Assembly: GCA_019638625.1 (NCBI GenBank)
Contig: JAHBTK010000002.1
Span: forward strand, 806,001 to 870,000
Direction: 5' to 3'
Length of the DNA stretch: 64,000 nucleotides
Origin: Chitinophagaceae bacterium
GTDB lineage: Bacteria > Bacteroidota > Bacteroidia > Chitinophagales > Chitinophagaceae
Below are positions 56,701 through 64,000 of the stretch, piece by piece. The notes under the pieces are model-generated. The model ran no database searches, was not told the DNA's origin, and was given only the letters and a program-made list of their open reading frames with translations. Every line of letters begins with the position of its first letter. Position 1 is the stretch's first letter. A program made the translations under genes and the position numbers.

Positions 56701-57345
56701 GGAGGAAAACTGCTTGAAGGAGTAATTAAGTACCAGGGGCAAAATCCCAACCCGGGAGATATTAAATTTAAAGATCTCGATAAAGACGGGAAAATATTTA
56801 CGGGAGACAATACGGTAGATAATCCCGGCGACAGAAGGATCATTGGTAATACCAATCGTCGGTACCAGTATGGCTTTTCCGCACGTGCCGCCTGGCAGGG
56901 TTTTGACGTTTCGATCTTTATACAGGGTATTGGCAAAAGAGATGTATTTATCGCAAATGACCTCACTTTTCCCTATGCCTCCAACTATGGCACGTTGTAT
57001 AGCAACCTGCTCGATTACTGGACTATTGACAATACCGACGCCTATTACGGGCGCATCTATAATTTAGGAGGTGGCAACAGCAGCTATAACAAACTCGTGC
57101 AGACACGGTTTCTTCAAAACGGGGCCTATATGCGGGTAAAAAATATCACGTTGGGCTATAGTCTTCCTCTTCAATGGATGTCAAAGGCTAAAATAAATTC
57201 CATGAGGTTTTTTGTGAGCGGAGACGATCTGCTTACTAAAAAGCATTTGCCCAAGGGAGTGGATCCTGAATTCAGCGATCTGGGATATGGCGCCCAATAT
57301 CCAGTTATGCAGAAAATGAGCATTGGGCTCAACCTCAACTTTTGA
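53794..57345 (+). CDS. SusC/RagA-family TonB-dependent transporter with STN domain, module 3
   Basis: A 1183-residue protein. The signal peptide (MKLTAIFLLLACLTAGAKGFSQ) begins about 41 residues in, so an inner ATG near 53917 could be the real start. STN domain about 65-130, carboxypeptidase-like domain about 155-230 (GIPLEGVSVVVRSSGKGVSTD), TonB-box-like SEVIVVGYGTQKKTNVTG, plug (LNIRGTTSIGSGSNGSPLILLDNVP, VTVLKDAGSAAIYGARSAWGVILLTSKN), then a barrel ending MSIGLNLNF. The STN domain makes it the signal receptor for the upstream FecR/sigma pair. Confidence 0.95.
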   Translation: MVLKAFGLTRPMPGGFFCRSNANAADEDLKRSRSTKQLLNAMKLTAIFLLLACLTAGAKGFSQITLSEKNAPLQRVFKAIQKQSGYDFFYTYEVIEKAGNVTVNLYRMPLEKAIEEVLKNKPLTYIITGKTVVIKEKPAPSLHIEQTPEQVETINNISGVIKDEKGIPLEGVSVVVRSSGKGVSTDSKGRFTVEADIGDILEFSRVGYKMTSAIIGSDSFLEINMQVEITDESEVIVVGYGTQKKTNVTGAVNTVNMKEVAGSRATTNIAQLLQGVIPDLQVTYSSGEPGASTGLNIRGTTSIGSGSNGSPLILLDNVPVASLSLINPNDIETVTVLKDAGSAAIYGARSAWGVILLTSKNRAGAKKTTIDYSNNLVFSRPLEVPQKATPLQTVQSFKDMNYSPGTGQNVDEWLSLLNNYAQNPSQYGSGYTVQNGVIYPLRENDIWEEMVSKNAFQQTHNLAISGGTEKTSYRIAGAFTNEDGILITNKDSYKRYNLTGFINSQITSWANAQLSTMYSNANKRFPYTGYGFGIFGSASVLPSYSLVGDSLIDGTYVPYATPKNLIENAAVSNNRLDNIRLSGKVTLNIFKGFNVVGEYTYDKTNSVNTSYDKPFDVITLSSFVPTPTVTADKAKYYKYNDFTDYHALNIYGNYERKLDDNLFTLVAGFNQESSYFELLNAQMSNMINPNLPYLDGGTGIIQPDGNGFDGFSEYAVQGYFYRFNYAYKGKYLLETTGRYDGSSKFPEGRRWGFFPSVSAGWRVSDEAFMRVLKPALSDLKFRASYGNVGNQSIGNYLFYSGMKTRPTSNWADASGVRYLTLDAPGLISGDFTWEKVTTRNFGVDLGLFSNRFTGSFDLFKRTTTGMLIPGAQLPAVLGASTPLQNTADLKSTGWGLQAAWKDQIGKVNYQFGFTLSDNKAFITKYDINATHLLTQYYVGQQIGEIWGYETDGFYTVGDFEEGSLNSNLLGGKLLEGVIKYQGQNPNPGDIKFKDLDKDGKIFTGDNTVDNPGDRRIIGNTNRRYQYGFSARAAWQGFDVSIFIQGIGKRDVFIANDLTFPYASNYGTLYSNLLDYWTIDNTDAYYGRIYNLGGGNSSYNKLVQTRFLQNGAYMRVKNITLGYSLPLQWMSKAKINSMRFFVSGDDLLTKKHLPKGVDPEFSDLGYGAQYPVMQKMSIGLNLNF

Positions 57346-57363
57346 TTTTTAAAGCTTAACATT

Positions 57364-59184
57364 ATGCAACAAAACCGTTTTTATATATTATTGTTCGCTG
57401 TTGTGCTGATGGCATCCTGCAATAAAGATTTTTTGAATAAGGTTCCTTTAGATCAGCAAACAGAGGCCACTTCATTTAAAACGTATGAGAATTTCAAAAC
57501 ATACACCTGGGGGTTGTATGATCTGTTTGATGGCTACGGGCAGGGTCCTATCCTGAATACAGCCACTTTTCTTTTTGAGGAAGCCAATTCAGATAATCTT
57601 TGCTACAATGCTTCCCTCAATTCCAACCAATGGGCTTATCAGCTCGTAACAATCCCCTCTTCAGGGGGTGACTGGGACTTTTCTTTTATAAGGCGGGTGA
57701 ATATTATGCTCGACAATATAGATCAGTCTGTTATGTCGCCCGCAGAAAAAGATCATTGGAGAAGTGTAGGGTATGTTTTCCGGAGCGCCAGGTATATGCA
57801 GTTGCTTTCCAAATTTGGCGACGTACCATGGTTGGAACATGTAGTAAAAGACAATGATAAAGACATATTATATGCGTCGCGTACTCCGAGGGATGTAGTG
57901 GCTCAAAACATTCTCGACAATCTTTTATGGGCAGAAACACATATCAATCCCAGAGGAGACGGTGCCAATACCGTTAACGTGCATGTGGTAAGAGCGCTGA
58001 TCTCCAGGTTCGGATTGTTCGAAGGCACCTGGAGAAAATATCATGGGCTGAGTAATGCGGAGTTGTACCTGCGGGCTGCTACTACCGCCTCTGCAAAGCT
58101 TGCCTCGGATTTTCCGACGCTGCTACCAGACTATGACCAGCTTTTTAATTCGGAAGACCTGGCGGGGAAAGCCGGTGTTATTTTGTACAGGTCTTATGCG
58201 GCAGGACAAAACCTTCATGGAATACAACGTTATCTCCGTACTTCAGAGTGGTATTTTGATTTATCGAAGGACGCGGTGGAAAGCTACCTGTGCCAGGATG
58301 GCAAACCTGTTAGTACGAGCAACTCATATGATGGAGATCATTCCATGTACGATGAATTCAGGCATCGTGACCGGAGGTTATACCTTACCGTTCTTCCCCC
58401 ATATAAAGTGTTTACTACCACCGATGCAACGGGCAATGTAGTTACTTCACAAAACACTATTTTCTGGAAACACACAGACAACGCAGCAGACAGGGAATAT
58501 ATGGATACCATGACTGCTATTTCATCACCCGGATATAAGAGACTTCCTTATTTACAATGGGCCGGCAATGTAATGAGAAAATCTCCTCATTTCAGAAAGT
58601 TTAATGAAGGGCAGGGATTTGTTGTATCACAGTTGGGGTACTATTTCTATAAATTCTATAATTCCGCTACTGATGCCACCGGCTTTGTGAATACCACAGA
58701 TGCCCCGATATTCCGGATAGAGGAAGCGCTATTGAATTACGCTGAAGCAAGCTATGAACTGGGTGAATTTGACCAGGCAATAGCCGACCAGACCATAAAC
58801 AAACTTCGCCGGCGAGTGAAAATGCCGGACATGGTCATTGCCGATATAGATGCCTCTTTTGATTTAAATCGGGATACGGATATTCAGCCTGTTTTATGGG
58901 AGATACGCCGTGAACGCCGCGTAGAGCTGATGGGAGAAGGGTTTCGTTTCAATGATCTGCGCCGGTGGAAAAAGGGCGATTATCTGAATAAGCAACAAAC
59001 AGGTTTATGGGTAAATAATACCCAATATGGAAATGCGCTCAACATTGCGGGGGGAGGCACAGAAGGATATGTGGTGTATAATACTGCGCCATTAGGATGG
59101 CTGGAACATTACTATCTGTATCCATTGCCCGGAGATCAACTTGTATTGAATAGCAGCCTGGTACAAAACCCGAATTGGAAATAG
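57364..59184 (+). CDS. SusD/RagB-family outer-membrane lipoprotein, module 3
   Basis: A 606-residue lipoprotein (lipobox LMASC, Cys19), longer than most SusD proteins (about 500-550). SusD signatures are FLNKVPLDQQTEATSFKTYENF, YVFRSARYMQLLSKFGDVPWL, IFRIEEALLNYAEASYELG, IRRERRVELMGEGFRFNDLRRW and LYPLPGDQLVLNSSLVQNPNW. It pairs with the SusC encoded 18 bases upstream to bind and hand over a glycan at the cell surface. Confidence 0.95.
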   Translation: MQQNRFYILLFAVVLMASCNKDFLNKVPLDQQTEATSFKTYENFKTYTWGLYDLFDGYGQGPILNTATFLFEEANSDNLCYNASLNSNQWAYQLVTIPSSGGDWDFSFIRRVNIMLDNIDQSVMSPAEKDHWRSVGYVFRSARYMQLLSKFGDVPWLEHVVKDNDKDILYASRTPRDVVAQNILDNLLWAETHINPRGDGANTVNVHVVRALISRFGLFEGTWRKYHGLSNAELYLRAATTASAKLASDFPTLLPDYDQLFNSEDLAGKAGVILYRSYAAGQNLHGIQRYLRTSEWYFDLSKDAVESYLCQDGKPVSTSNSYDGDHSMYDEFRHRDRRLYLTVLPPYKVFTTTDATGNVVTSQNTIFWKHTDNAADREYMDTMTAISSPGYKRLPYLQWAGNVMRKSPHFRKFNEGQGFVVSQLGYYFYKFYNSATDATGFVNTTDAPIFRIEEALLNYAEASYELGEFDQAIADQTINKLRRRVKMPDMVIADIDASFDLNRDTDIQPVLWEIRRERRVELMGEGFRFNDLRRWKKGDYLNKQQTGLWVNNTQYGNALNIAGGGTEGYVVYNTAPLGWLEHYYLYPLPGDQLVLNSSLVQNPNWK

Positions 59185-59200
59185 ATTCGTGAAAGTGTTT

Positions 59201-59264
59201 CGCGCAGAGACGCAAAGGAAATCGCAAAGAGCACAGAGGATATCTTTGTGTTCTTTGTGGTTTA
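59201..59264. repeat. Dispersed repeat-like element (GCAAAG-rich)
   Basis: The sequence contains CGCAGAGACGCAAAGG, then GCAAAGAGCACAGAGG and, in inverted orientation, CTTTGTGTTCTTTGTGG. Elements with this AGACGCAAAGG/CTTTGTG pattern occur between many Bacteroidota genes. It lies between SusD and the next gene, which may lower downstream expression. Confidence 0.55.
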
Positions 59265-59327
59265 AAAAATGTAATTGACTCAAGCCAATTTTAATTTTTT
59301 AACTCTTTTATATTCAAACCACCAGTA

Positions 59328-60533
59328 ATGAGATTGAACCTGCTGATAAGCTGTTTATTTTATCTGATAACTACCGTAAAGCTATATGCCGGCACAGCGG
59401 ATACCACACAAATACCCGTTCTTGCCTGGGGCGGGGTACCACCTCACGAAGCAAGCATAGAGCGTTATAAGGAAATGAGAGAAGCCGGACTAATGGTTAG
59501 CCTTACACGCAGTACTACGATAGATTCGATGGCGATGATGCTGGATATGGCAGCAAAAGCCGGTGTTCAATTGATCGTACGTTGCCCCGAATTACAAACA
59601 GACCCCGAAAACACCGTAAGGCGTTTCATGAATCATCCCGCTACAGCAGGATATTTTCTAAAAGACGAACCCTCCGCAAAAGAGTTTCCTTACCTGGGTA
59701 AGTGGATGAAAAGCATACAAACGGTAGATAGTCAACATCAGTATTACATCAACCTTTTCCCCAATTACGCAGTTCCACAACAATTGGGGGCAGATACTTA
59801 TCAGCAATACCTGGATGAATTTATGGCAGTGGTTGCACCCCCGGTATTGTCATTCGATCACTATCCTGTAATTGAAACGAAAGGACTGCGGCATTTAAGA
59901 AACGAATGGTTTGAAAACCTGGAAATGGTTGCCAACACCGCACAAAAAAACAACAAACCGTTCTGGGCTTTTGCGCTGAGTGTGGCGCATGGACCCTATC
60001 CGGTTCCAACGCTCGCAGAAATAAGGTTGCAGGTATTTGCCAACCTGGCTTATGGCGCACAGGGCATACAATATTTTACCTACTGGACTCCCAGGAACAG
60101 ATCTAAATACACATACTATCACGGCCCTATAGATAGCAATAACAAAAGGACAGATGTATATGAAATGATCAAAACGGTAAACCGGGAAATCCAGGGTCTT
60201 TCTGGTATTTTCCTGTCTGCTAAAGTTATTTCCGTTGGGCATACCGGTGAAAATATTCCTGCCGGTACACAACGCCTTATTGAACCTCCGAAAGGAATAA
60301 AAAAATTAAGAACGAAAGGAGAAGGCGCCATTGTATCCCTGATCGAAAACGACAAACAACATTATGCCATCATTGTAAACCGTGATTTTAAACAGTCCAT
60401 GAAATTATATATTAAAGGAAACGGAAAACTGGAAAGCGTACGAAAAGACAGCGATCAACCTGAATCGAAAAGCAAGACTTTTGCATTAGTAATAGCGCCT
60501 GGTGACATCGCTGTTTTCAGGATTAAACACTAA
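59328..60533 (+). CDS. Secreted TIM-barrel glycoside-hydrolase-like protein of unknown family
   Basis: A 401-residue protein with a signal peptide (MRLNLLISCLFYLITTVKLYA). The body reads as a (beta/alpha)8 barrel: an initial strand IPVLAWGGVPPHEASIERY, a strand VQLIVRCPELQ, then AGYFLKDEPSAKEFPYLGKW, where Asp-Glu-Pro resembles the Asn-Glu-Pro acid/base site of clan GH-A enzymes. LSFDHYPVIETK and GIQYFTYWTPRNRSKYTYYHG follow, as in GH42/GH35-like beta-galactosidases. A small C-terminal beta domain ends the protein. I cannot assign a CAZy family. It sits between SusD and a sulfatase, suggesting action on a sulfated glycan. Confidence 0.65.
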   Translation: MRLNLLISCLFYLITTVKLYAGTADTTQIPVLAWGGVPPHEASIERYKEMREAGLMVSLTRSTTIDSMAMMLDMAAKAGVQLIVRCPELQTDPENTVRRFMNHPATAGYFLKDEPSAKEFPYLGKWMKSIQTVDSQHQYYINLFPNYAVPQQLGADTYQQYLDEFMAVVAPPVLSFDHYPVIETKGLRHLRNEWFENLEMVANTAQKNNKPFWAFALSVAHGPYPVPTLAEIRLQVFANLAYGAQGIQYFTYWTPRNRSKYTYYHGPIDSNNKRTDVYEMIKTVNREIQGLSGIFLSAKVISVGHTGENIPAGTQRLIEPPKGIKKLRTKGEGAIVSLIENDKQHYAIIVNRDFKQSMKLYIKGNGKLESVRKDSDQPESKSKTFALVIAPGDIAVFRIKH

Positions 60534-60545
60534 AACAAGAGCACA

Positions 60546-61985
60546 ATGAATATATTTTTTCCGCTCAGGCATCTCTTTTTAGTAGTGGGAACTTTATCCG
60601 CACTCTTTTTAGGGAGTTGTTCGAAAAAAAATGTAAAAAAGCCCAACCTGCTTTTTATCTTCCCGGATCAATTTCGTGCCCAGGCAATGGGATTCATGAA
60701 AGAGGATCCTGTACAAACTCCTAATATTGACAGGCTCGCAGAACAGGGTATCGTGTTTGCTAATGCAGTAAGCAACCGTCCTATTTGTTCTCCATACAGG
60801 GCAATGTTGCTGACCGGGAAGTATAGCTTTTCAAACAATGTGTTGACAAATTGTAATACGAGCGCCCGTAAGTATCAAAATTTTTTGCATGAAGATGAGA
60901 CCTGTTTTTCTGATGTTTTGAAAAGTAACGGATATTCCTGCGGCTATATCGGCAAATGGCACTTAGATGCTCCGAAAGGTCCGGATGTGGATGACTGGAG
61001 AAATAGTATATGGGATGCATACACTCCCCCCGGAAAAAAAAGACACGGCTTTGATTTCTGGCATGCTTACGGATGTTACAACGAACATTTTAACCCTTAT
61101 TACTGGGTAAACGATGCTCCGCTGGAAGACACTTTGTTTGCGGGAAAATGGTCGCCGGAGCACGAAGCTGATGTAGCTATAGACTTTATAGGAACCAACA
61201 CCGATAAGCCATGGGCTTTATTCATTTCAATGAACCCGCCCCACAACCCATACGAACAGGTACCGGAAAAGTATAAAGAAATATACAGGGATATTCCCGT
61301 TAATAAGCTATTAAACCGGCCTAACGTTCCCGAAGGAGAACAAAGCAATACTGCCCGGCAAAGTGTAGCCGATTATTTTGCCTGTGTAACAGGCGTAGAC
61401 GAACAGATAGGCAGGATCCTTACAGCATTAGAGGAAAGCGGGCAGGCAGAAAATACGATAGTGGTGTTCACTTCGGACCATGGCGAAATGATGGGAAGTC
61501 ACGGACTGATGGCAAAAGTAGTTCCTTACGAAGAATCATTCCGTATCCCTTTAATAATCCGTTGGCCCGGGAAACTACAACCAGCAACCAACGATCTGCA
61601 TATCAGCGTCCCCGATATGATGCCTTCCCTTCTTTCTCTCATCGGACTTGATCAGGAAATCCCAACAGGAGTTGAAGGACAGAATCTGTCAGGGCACTTC
61701 ATCGGCAGAAGGGCGGATGCCCCCGAGTTTACGCTTTACCTGGTTTGTAACCCCCGGAATGCATTGGGAGGCATGCGGGGATTGAGAAACGACCGTTACA
61801 CATTTGTAATGCAGCGGAATAATAATGGCGAAGAAACAGGAGCACTACTCTTCGATAACCAATCCGATCCATTTCAACTGAAGAATATAGCAGACAACGA
61901 ACCCACGCTGGTTAAAAAATATAAAAAACAGGTTTTTGATAAAATTAAAAACATAAACGATCCATGGATCATTTATGGTAACTGA
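60546..61985 (+). CDS. Sulfatase (formylglycine-dependent), lipoprotein
   Basis: A 479-residue protein with lipobox LGSC (Cys25). The type I sulfatase signature C81-S-P-Y-R-A-M-L-L-T-G is intact; Cys81 must be converted to formylglycine by a maturase not encoded here. Other expected regions are PNLLFIFPDQFRAQAMGF with a metal-binding Asp, GYIGKWHLD, WALFISMNPPHNPY and VVFTSDHGEMMGSHGLMAK. The FPDQ segment replaces the usual double Asp at the first metal site, as in some family S1 members. It removes sulfate from a glycan imported or bound by module 3, in the periplasm or at the surface. Confidence 0.93.
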   Translation: MNIFFPLRHLFLVVGTLSALFLGSCSKKNVKKPNLLFIFPDQFRAQAMGFMKEDPVQTPNIDRLAEQGIVFANAVSNRPICSPYRAMLLTGKYSFSNNVLTNCNTSARKYQNFLHEDETCFSDVLKSNGYSCGYIGKWHLDAPKGPDVDDWRNSIWDAYTPPGKKRHGFDFWHAYGCYNEHFNPYYWVNDAPLEDTLFAGKWSPEHEADVAIDFIGTNTDKPWALFISMNPPHNPYEQVPEKYKEIYRDIPVNKLLNRPNVPEGEQSNTARQSVADYFACVTGVDEQIGRILTALEESGQAENTIVVFTSDHGEMMGSHGLMAKVVPYEESFRIPLIIRWPGKLQPATNDLHISVPDMMPSLLSLIGLDQEIPTGVEGQNLSGHFIGRRADAPEFTLYLVCNPRNALGGMRGLRNDRYTFVMQRNNNGEETGALLFDNQSDPFQLKNIADNEPTLVKKYKKQVFDKIKNINDPWIIYGN

Positions 61986-62078
61986 GATGCGATCCAGCCT
62001 ATAAGGGTGATTTATAATAAGCTGTTATCAAAATTATTAATATAAAAGTTTATTATCTTTGTTTTCAAAGTAAATGTC

Positions 62079-62630
62079 ATGCGTAATTTGAAATTAGTTA
62101 ATCATTTGAGTGATGTTGAATTAAAGGAGAAGCTATCTGTTTCATCCGGCAAGCCAGAGTTTAGCAGGTGGCAAATCCTCTACCTGATCCAGGTAGCTAA
62201 GATACAATCGGCTGATACGATTGCACCTTTGGTTAATTTGTCCAAACCAAGCATCTATAAGATAGTTGAGGGTTACAATAAGTCAGGCGTTCAGGGTATA
62301 AGATATAGTCCCCGAGGTGGTCGACATCGTTTTTTATTAAGCACCGCTCAAGAGGCTGAGGTGCTACAAGCCATTGAGCAAAAAGCGGCGAAAGGATTAA
62401 TAAAAACAGCCAATGATATAAGGAGCATGGTAGAGCATAAAGTTGGCAGGAAAGTGTCAGATGATTATTTATGGGACTTACTCAAACGTAATGGATGGAA
62501 AAAGAAGATGCCTCGTCCCCACCATCCCCAAAGAACACTTGCTGAACAGCAGGAGTTTAAAAAAAACTCCCCAACCGTTTGGCTTCCCTGCGTTGGTCAG
62601 CCACTCAAACAGCCACGGTCAAACCGATAG
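62079..62630 (+). CDS. IS630 transposase, frame A (helix-turn-helix part)
   Basis: A 183-codon frame with an N-terminal helix-turn-helix (IAPLVNLSKPSIYKIVEGYNKSG) and a second winged-helix segment (VSDDYLWDLLKRNGWKKKMPRPHHPQ), the usual DNA-binding half of IS630/Tc1-like transposases. It ends without the catalytic domain. The meaningful protein continues in the -1 frame through the A8 run at 62559-62566; residues after that run in this frame look out of register. Confidence 0.85.
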   Translation: MRNLKLVNHLSDVELKEKLSVSSGKPEFSRWQILYLIQVAKIQSADTIAPLVNLSKPSIYKIVEGYNKSGVQGIRYSPRGGRHRFLLSTAQEAEVLQAIEQKAAKGLIKTANDIRSMVEHKVGRKVSDDYLWDLLKRNGWKKKMPRPHHPQRTLAEQQEFKKNSPTVWLPCVGQPLKQPRSNR

Positions 62631-63133
62631 TTGTCTTTTTTGAAGATGAAGGTCGCTTTGGCAGAATAAGCAGGGAAATGTATTGCTGGGTAAAAAAGGA
62701 CATGGTGCCTTCTGTTGCCAGGCAAATGGTCCGGGAATATATTTATGCATACAGCGCCATGGCCCCACAGACCGAAGACTGCTTTTCCATGATAGTCCCT
62801 CATTGCAATACAGAGGCAATGAACTGCTTTTTATCCCAATTGTCCGCTCAATATGAGAACTACAAGATAGTCCTGCTACTGGACAAAGCGGGTTGGCATA
62901 TCAGCAAAAACCTTCGCCTGGCAGATAATATCTTGCTCTTACACCTGCCCCCTTATTCTCCTGAGCTCAACCCGGTAGAACTCCTGTGGAGAGAGATCAG
63001 AAGAAAATACTTCCACAATAAAATCTTTAACTCTCTTGACCAGGTAGAAGATACTCTATCCACTGCACTGGCTGATTATCATCAACATCCAATTGATGTG
63101 CAAAGGCTCGCAAAAGGATTCTTATTTCAGTAA
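62079..63133 (+). CDS. Full IS630 transposase by -1 frameshift (frames A plus B)
   Basis: Frame B holds the DDE catalytic domain: Asp in VVFFEDEGRFGRI, Asp in IVLLLDKAGWHISKN, and Glu in LPPYSPELNPVELLWREIR. Frame B has a TAA at 62558-62560, so it must be entered after that point. A -1 slip on the eight As at 62559-62566 gives EFKKKLPNRLASLRWS and joins both halves into one protein of about 350 residues, the normal length of the family. Frames of this kind are often annotated in IS630 elements as programmed frameshifts; a base-call error in the homopolymer is the alternative. Confidence 0.75.
62559..62566 (+). promoter_or_regulatory. A8 slippery run for -1 frameshift
   Basis: Eight consecutive A residues in frame A as TTT-AAA-AAA-AAC. 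A slip by one base leads to AAA-CTC-CCC and opens frame B immediately after its TAA at 62558. This is the only position in the overlap where both frames are open and a slippery heptamer exists. Confidence 0.7.
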
Positions 63134-63360
63134 ATTTGATGGCGGTTAATTATTATTTCAACGTTGAAAACAGGAAGCCTATCATTTTCACTTTGAAACG
63201 ACAATAAAAAGAGAAACATGGCGGGCCTACTGCTTAGAATTTGTAAAGTTGAAATCGACATACCATAATTAACAATTTTGATCGCTCTGCTTATTTTGAA
63301 AGCCTTTAAATACTGAAAATGGGTGTACAGAAGAAAACGGATTTATCCATTTGATTTTCA
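63134..63360. other. Spacer after the transposase frame
   Basis: The first part contains the candidate right end of the IS element, including the palindrome TTTCAACGTTGAAA at 63156-63169. The remaining bases up to the convergent cytochrome gene show no gene or recognisable signal. Confidence 0.5.
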
Positions 63361-64000
63361 CTAATATTTTAGGTACATGATGTACAGCAGTATCGCCTGT
63401 ATATCAGCATCGGATAGTACGCCCACATAGGAAGGCATCTCCGCCTCATAACCCTTAACCACATGTTTGCTGGGATCGAGAATTGATTCCCGGAGATACC
63501 CTTCGTCCGCTTTAATGAACGAACCATCATTCATCTCCTGCAACGTGCCATATACCCCTTTAAATGGCGGGCCATACTTTCCTGCCGTCTCTGTGCCAGG
63601 CGAATGACATCCTATGCAGCCCACACTTTTGAAGAGCTTAGCCCCCCGTTCACGCGTAATCGGTTCCTCAGTCTTTATGAGTGCGACCATATCGGCTTCA
63701 CTGATCTTTAGCCGCCCGAAATCGACCCCGGTAAACTCTGCTGATATACCACGAAGGTCGGGCACATGGTTCACGCTGAACCAGATGCCATCGCTCAGTT
63801 CCCTGCCGTTCTCCTCGTTCAACCGATATATCAGCTCCATTTGGTCCACCTCCTTCATATCCGGTATCAGCAGCAAGATCTGTCTCCTATCGGCAGAAGG
63901 GTAGGCCCCAAGTACTGGGAGCATCTCCTCCCCAGGTTCTCCATCCAACCGGAAATGCCCCGAACCATATTGCTCCGTATTCTGATAATTCCACCGTTTG
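63361..64000 (-). CDS. c-type cytochrome domain protein, C-terminal part (5' end outside window)
   Basis: The minus-strand frame is open to the window edge (KRWNYQNTEQYGSGHFRLDGEPGEE just before the first candidate start), so the gene begins outside. The visible 213 residues have a beta-rich segment followed by a mono-haem cytochrome c domain: CIGCHSPG haem site, KYGPPFKGVYG, SILDPSKHVVKGYEAEMPSYVGVLSDADIQAILLYI with the distal Met in EMPSY. Such C-terminal cytochrome domains end the large PVC-type haem/sorbosone-dehydrogenase-like secreted proteins of Bacteroidota, which is the likely full architecture. Its function beyond electron transfer is unknown. Confidence 0.8.
   Translation of the reverse strand, partial: KRWNYQNTEQYGSGHFRLDGEPGEEMLPVLGAYPSADRRQILLLIPDMKEVDQMELIYRLNEENGRELSDGIWFSVNHVPDLRGISAEFTGVDFGRLKISEADMVALIKTEEPITRERGAKLFKSVGCIGCHSPGTETAGKYGPPFKGVYGTLQEMNDGSFIKADEGYLRESILDPSKHVVKGYEAEMPSYVGVLSDADIQAILLYIMYLKY

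Larger units (their letters stand above)
62060..63172 (+). mobile_element. IS630-family insertion sequence (boundaries approximate)
   Basis: About 1.1 kb carrying transposase reading frames A and B. A candidate terminal inverted repeat is TGTTTTCAAAGT (62060-62071) against ACGTTGAAAACA (63161-63172), 11 of 12 matching. A second possible right end, ACTTTGAAA (63190-63198), pairs with TTTCAAAGT at 62063-62071. A flanking TA duplication, expected for the family, could not be confirmed at either candidate boundary, so the ends remain open. It lies between module 3 and the cytochrome gene and interrupts no recognisable gene. Confidence 0.7.

Noticed and set aside
63361..64000. Gene truncated by the IS element
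   Set aside because: The cytochrome gene ends with a normal stop and complete haem domain on the IS side; it is cut only by the window edge.

Overview
The window reads as a chromosomal segment of a Bacteroidota bacterium, most plausibly a Chitinophagaceae relative. The evidence is three SusC/SusD pairs, two ECF-sigma/FecR signalling sets, a CcoN-CcoO fusion in the cbb3 oxidase, weak Shine-Dalgarno signals with several probable TTG starts, and the style of the large repeat-rich surface proteins. No rRNA, tRNA or CRISPR array was seen. Both ends cut through genes: an outer-membrane barrel protein on the left and a c-type cytochrome protein on the right.

Layout. 1-3.6 kb: the end of a TonB-dependent-receptor-like barrel protein, a half-size EamA transporter and an OmpR-type two-component pair. 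3.8-15.6 kb: one long co-oriented surface operon, comprising a beta-barrel protein, a 2054-residue secreted protein, a fibronectin-III protein and three lipoproteins with collagen-like Gly-X-Y stretches. 15.6-20.2 kb: a TPR histidine kinase and a NarL-type regulator, separated by a repeat-bearing spacer, then a class A beta-lactamase-like hydrolase. 20.5-30.4 kb: a REC-cNMP-Crp regulator divergent from a complete cbb3 oxidase locus (ccoI, S, NO, Q, P, G, H and a DsbD/TauE-like membrane protein), with FNR-type dyads in the spacers.

30.6-61.9 kb is a carbohydrate-acquisition island with three SusCD modules under two kinds of control. Module 1 (sigma, FecR, STN-SusC, SusD) carries no enzyme. Module 2 is divergent from a LacI repressor and holds an FAD oxidoreductase, an MFS transporter, SusC without STN, SusD and two tandem GH51 arabinofuranosidases. 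Module 3 (sigma, FecR, STN-SusC, SusD) ends with a TIM-barrel glycosidase-like protein and a sulfatase. A GNAT acetyltransferase and methylglyoxal synthase lie between modules 2 and 3.

62.0-63.2 kb is an IS630-family element whose transposase needs a -1 shift on an A8 run. Several intergenic spacers carry hairpins or dispersed-repeat-like elements. The most distinctive are three GC hairpins at 48-49 bp spacing near 17.9 kb and a perfect 22-bp stem near 51.58 kb. The least characterised system is the 3.8-15.6 kb surface operon. Family assignments come from motif recognition by eye; no database search was run.
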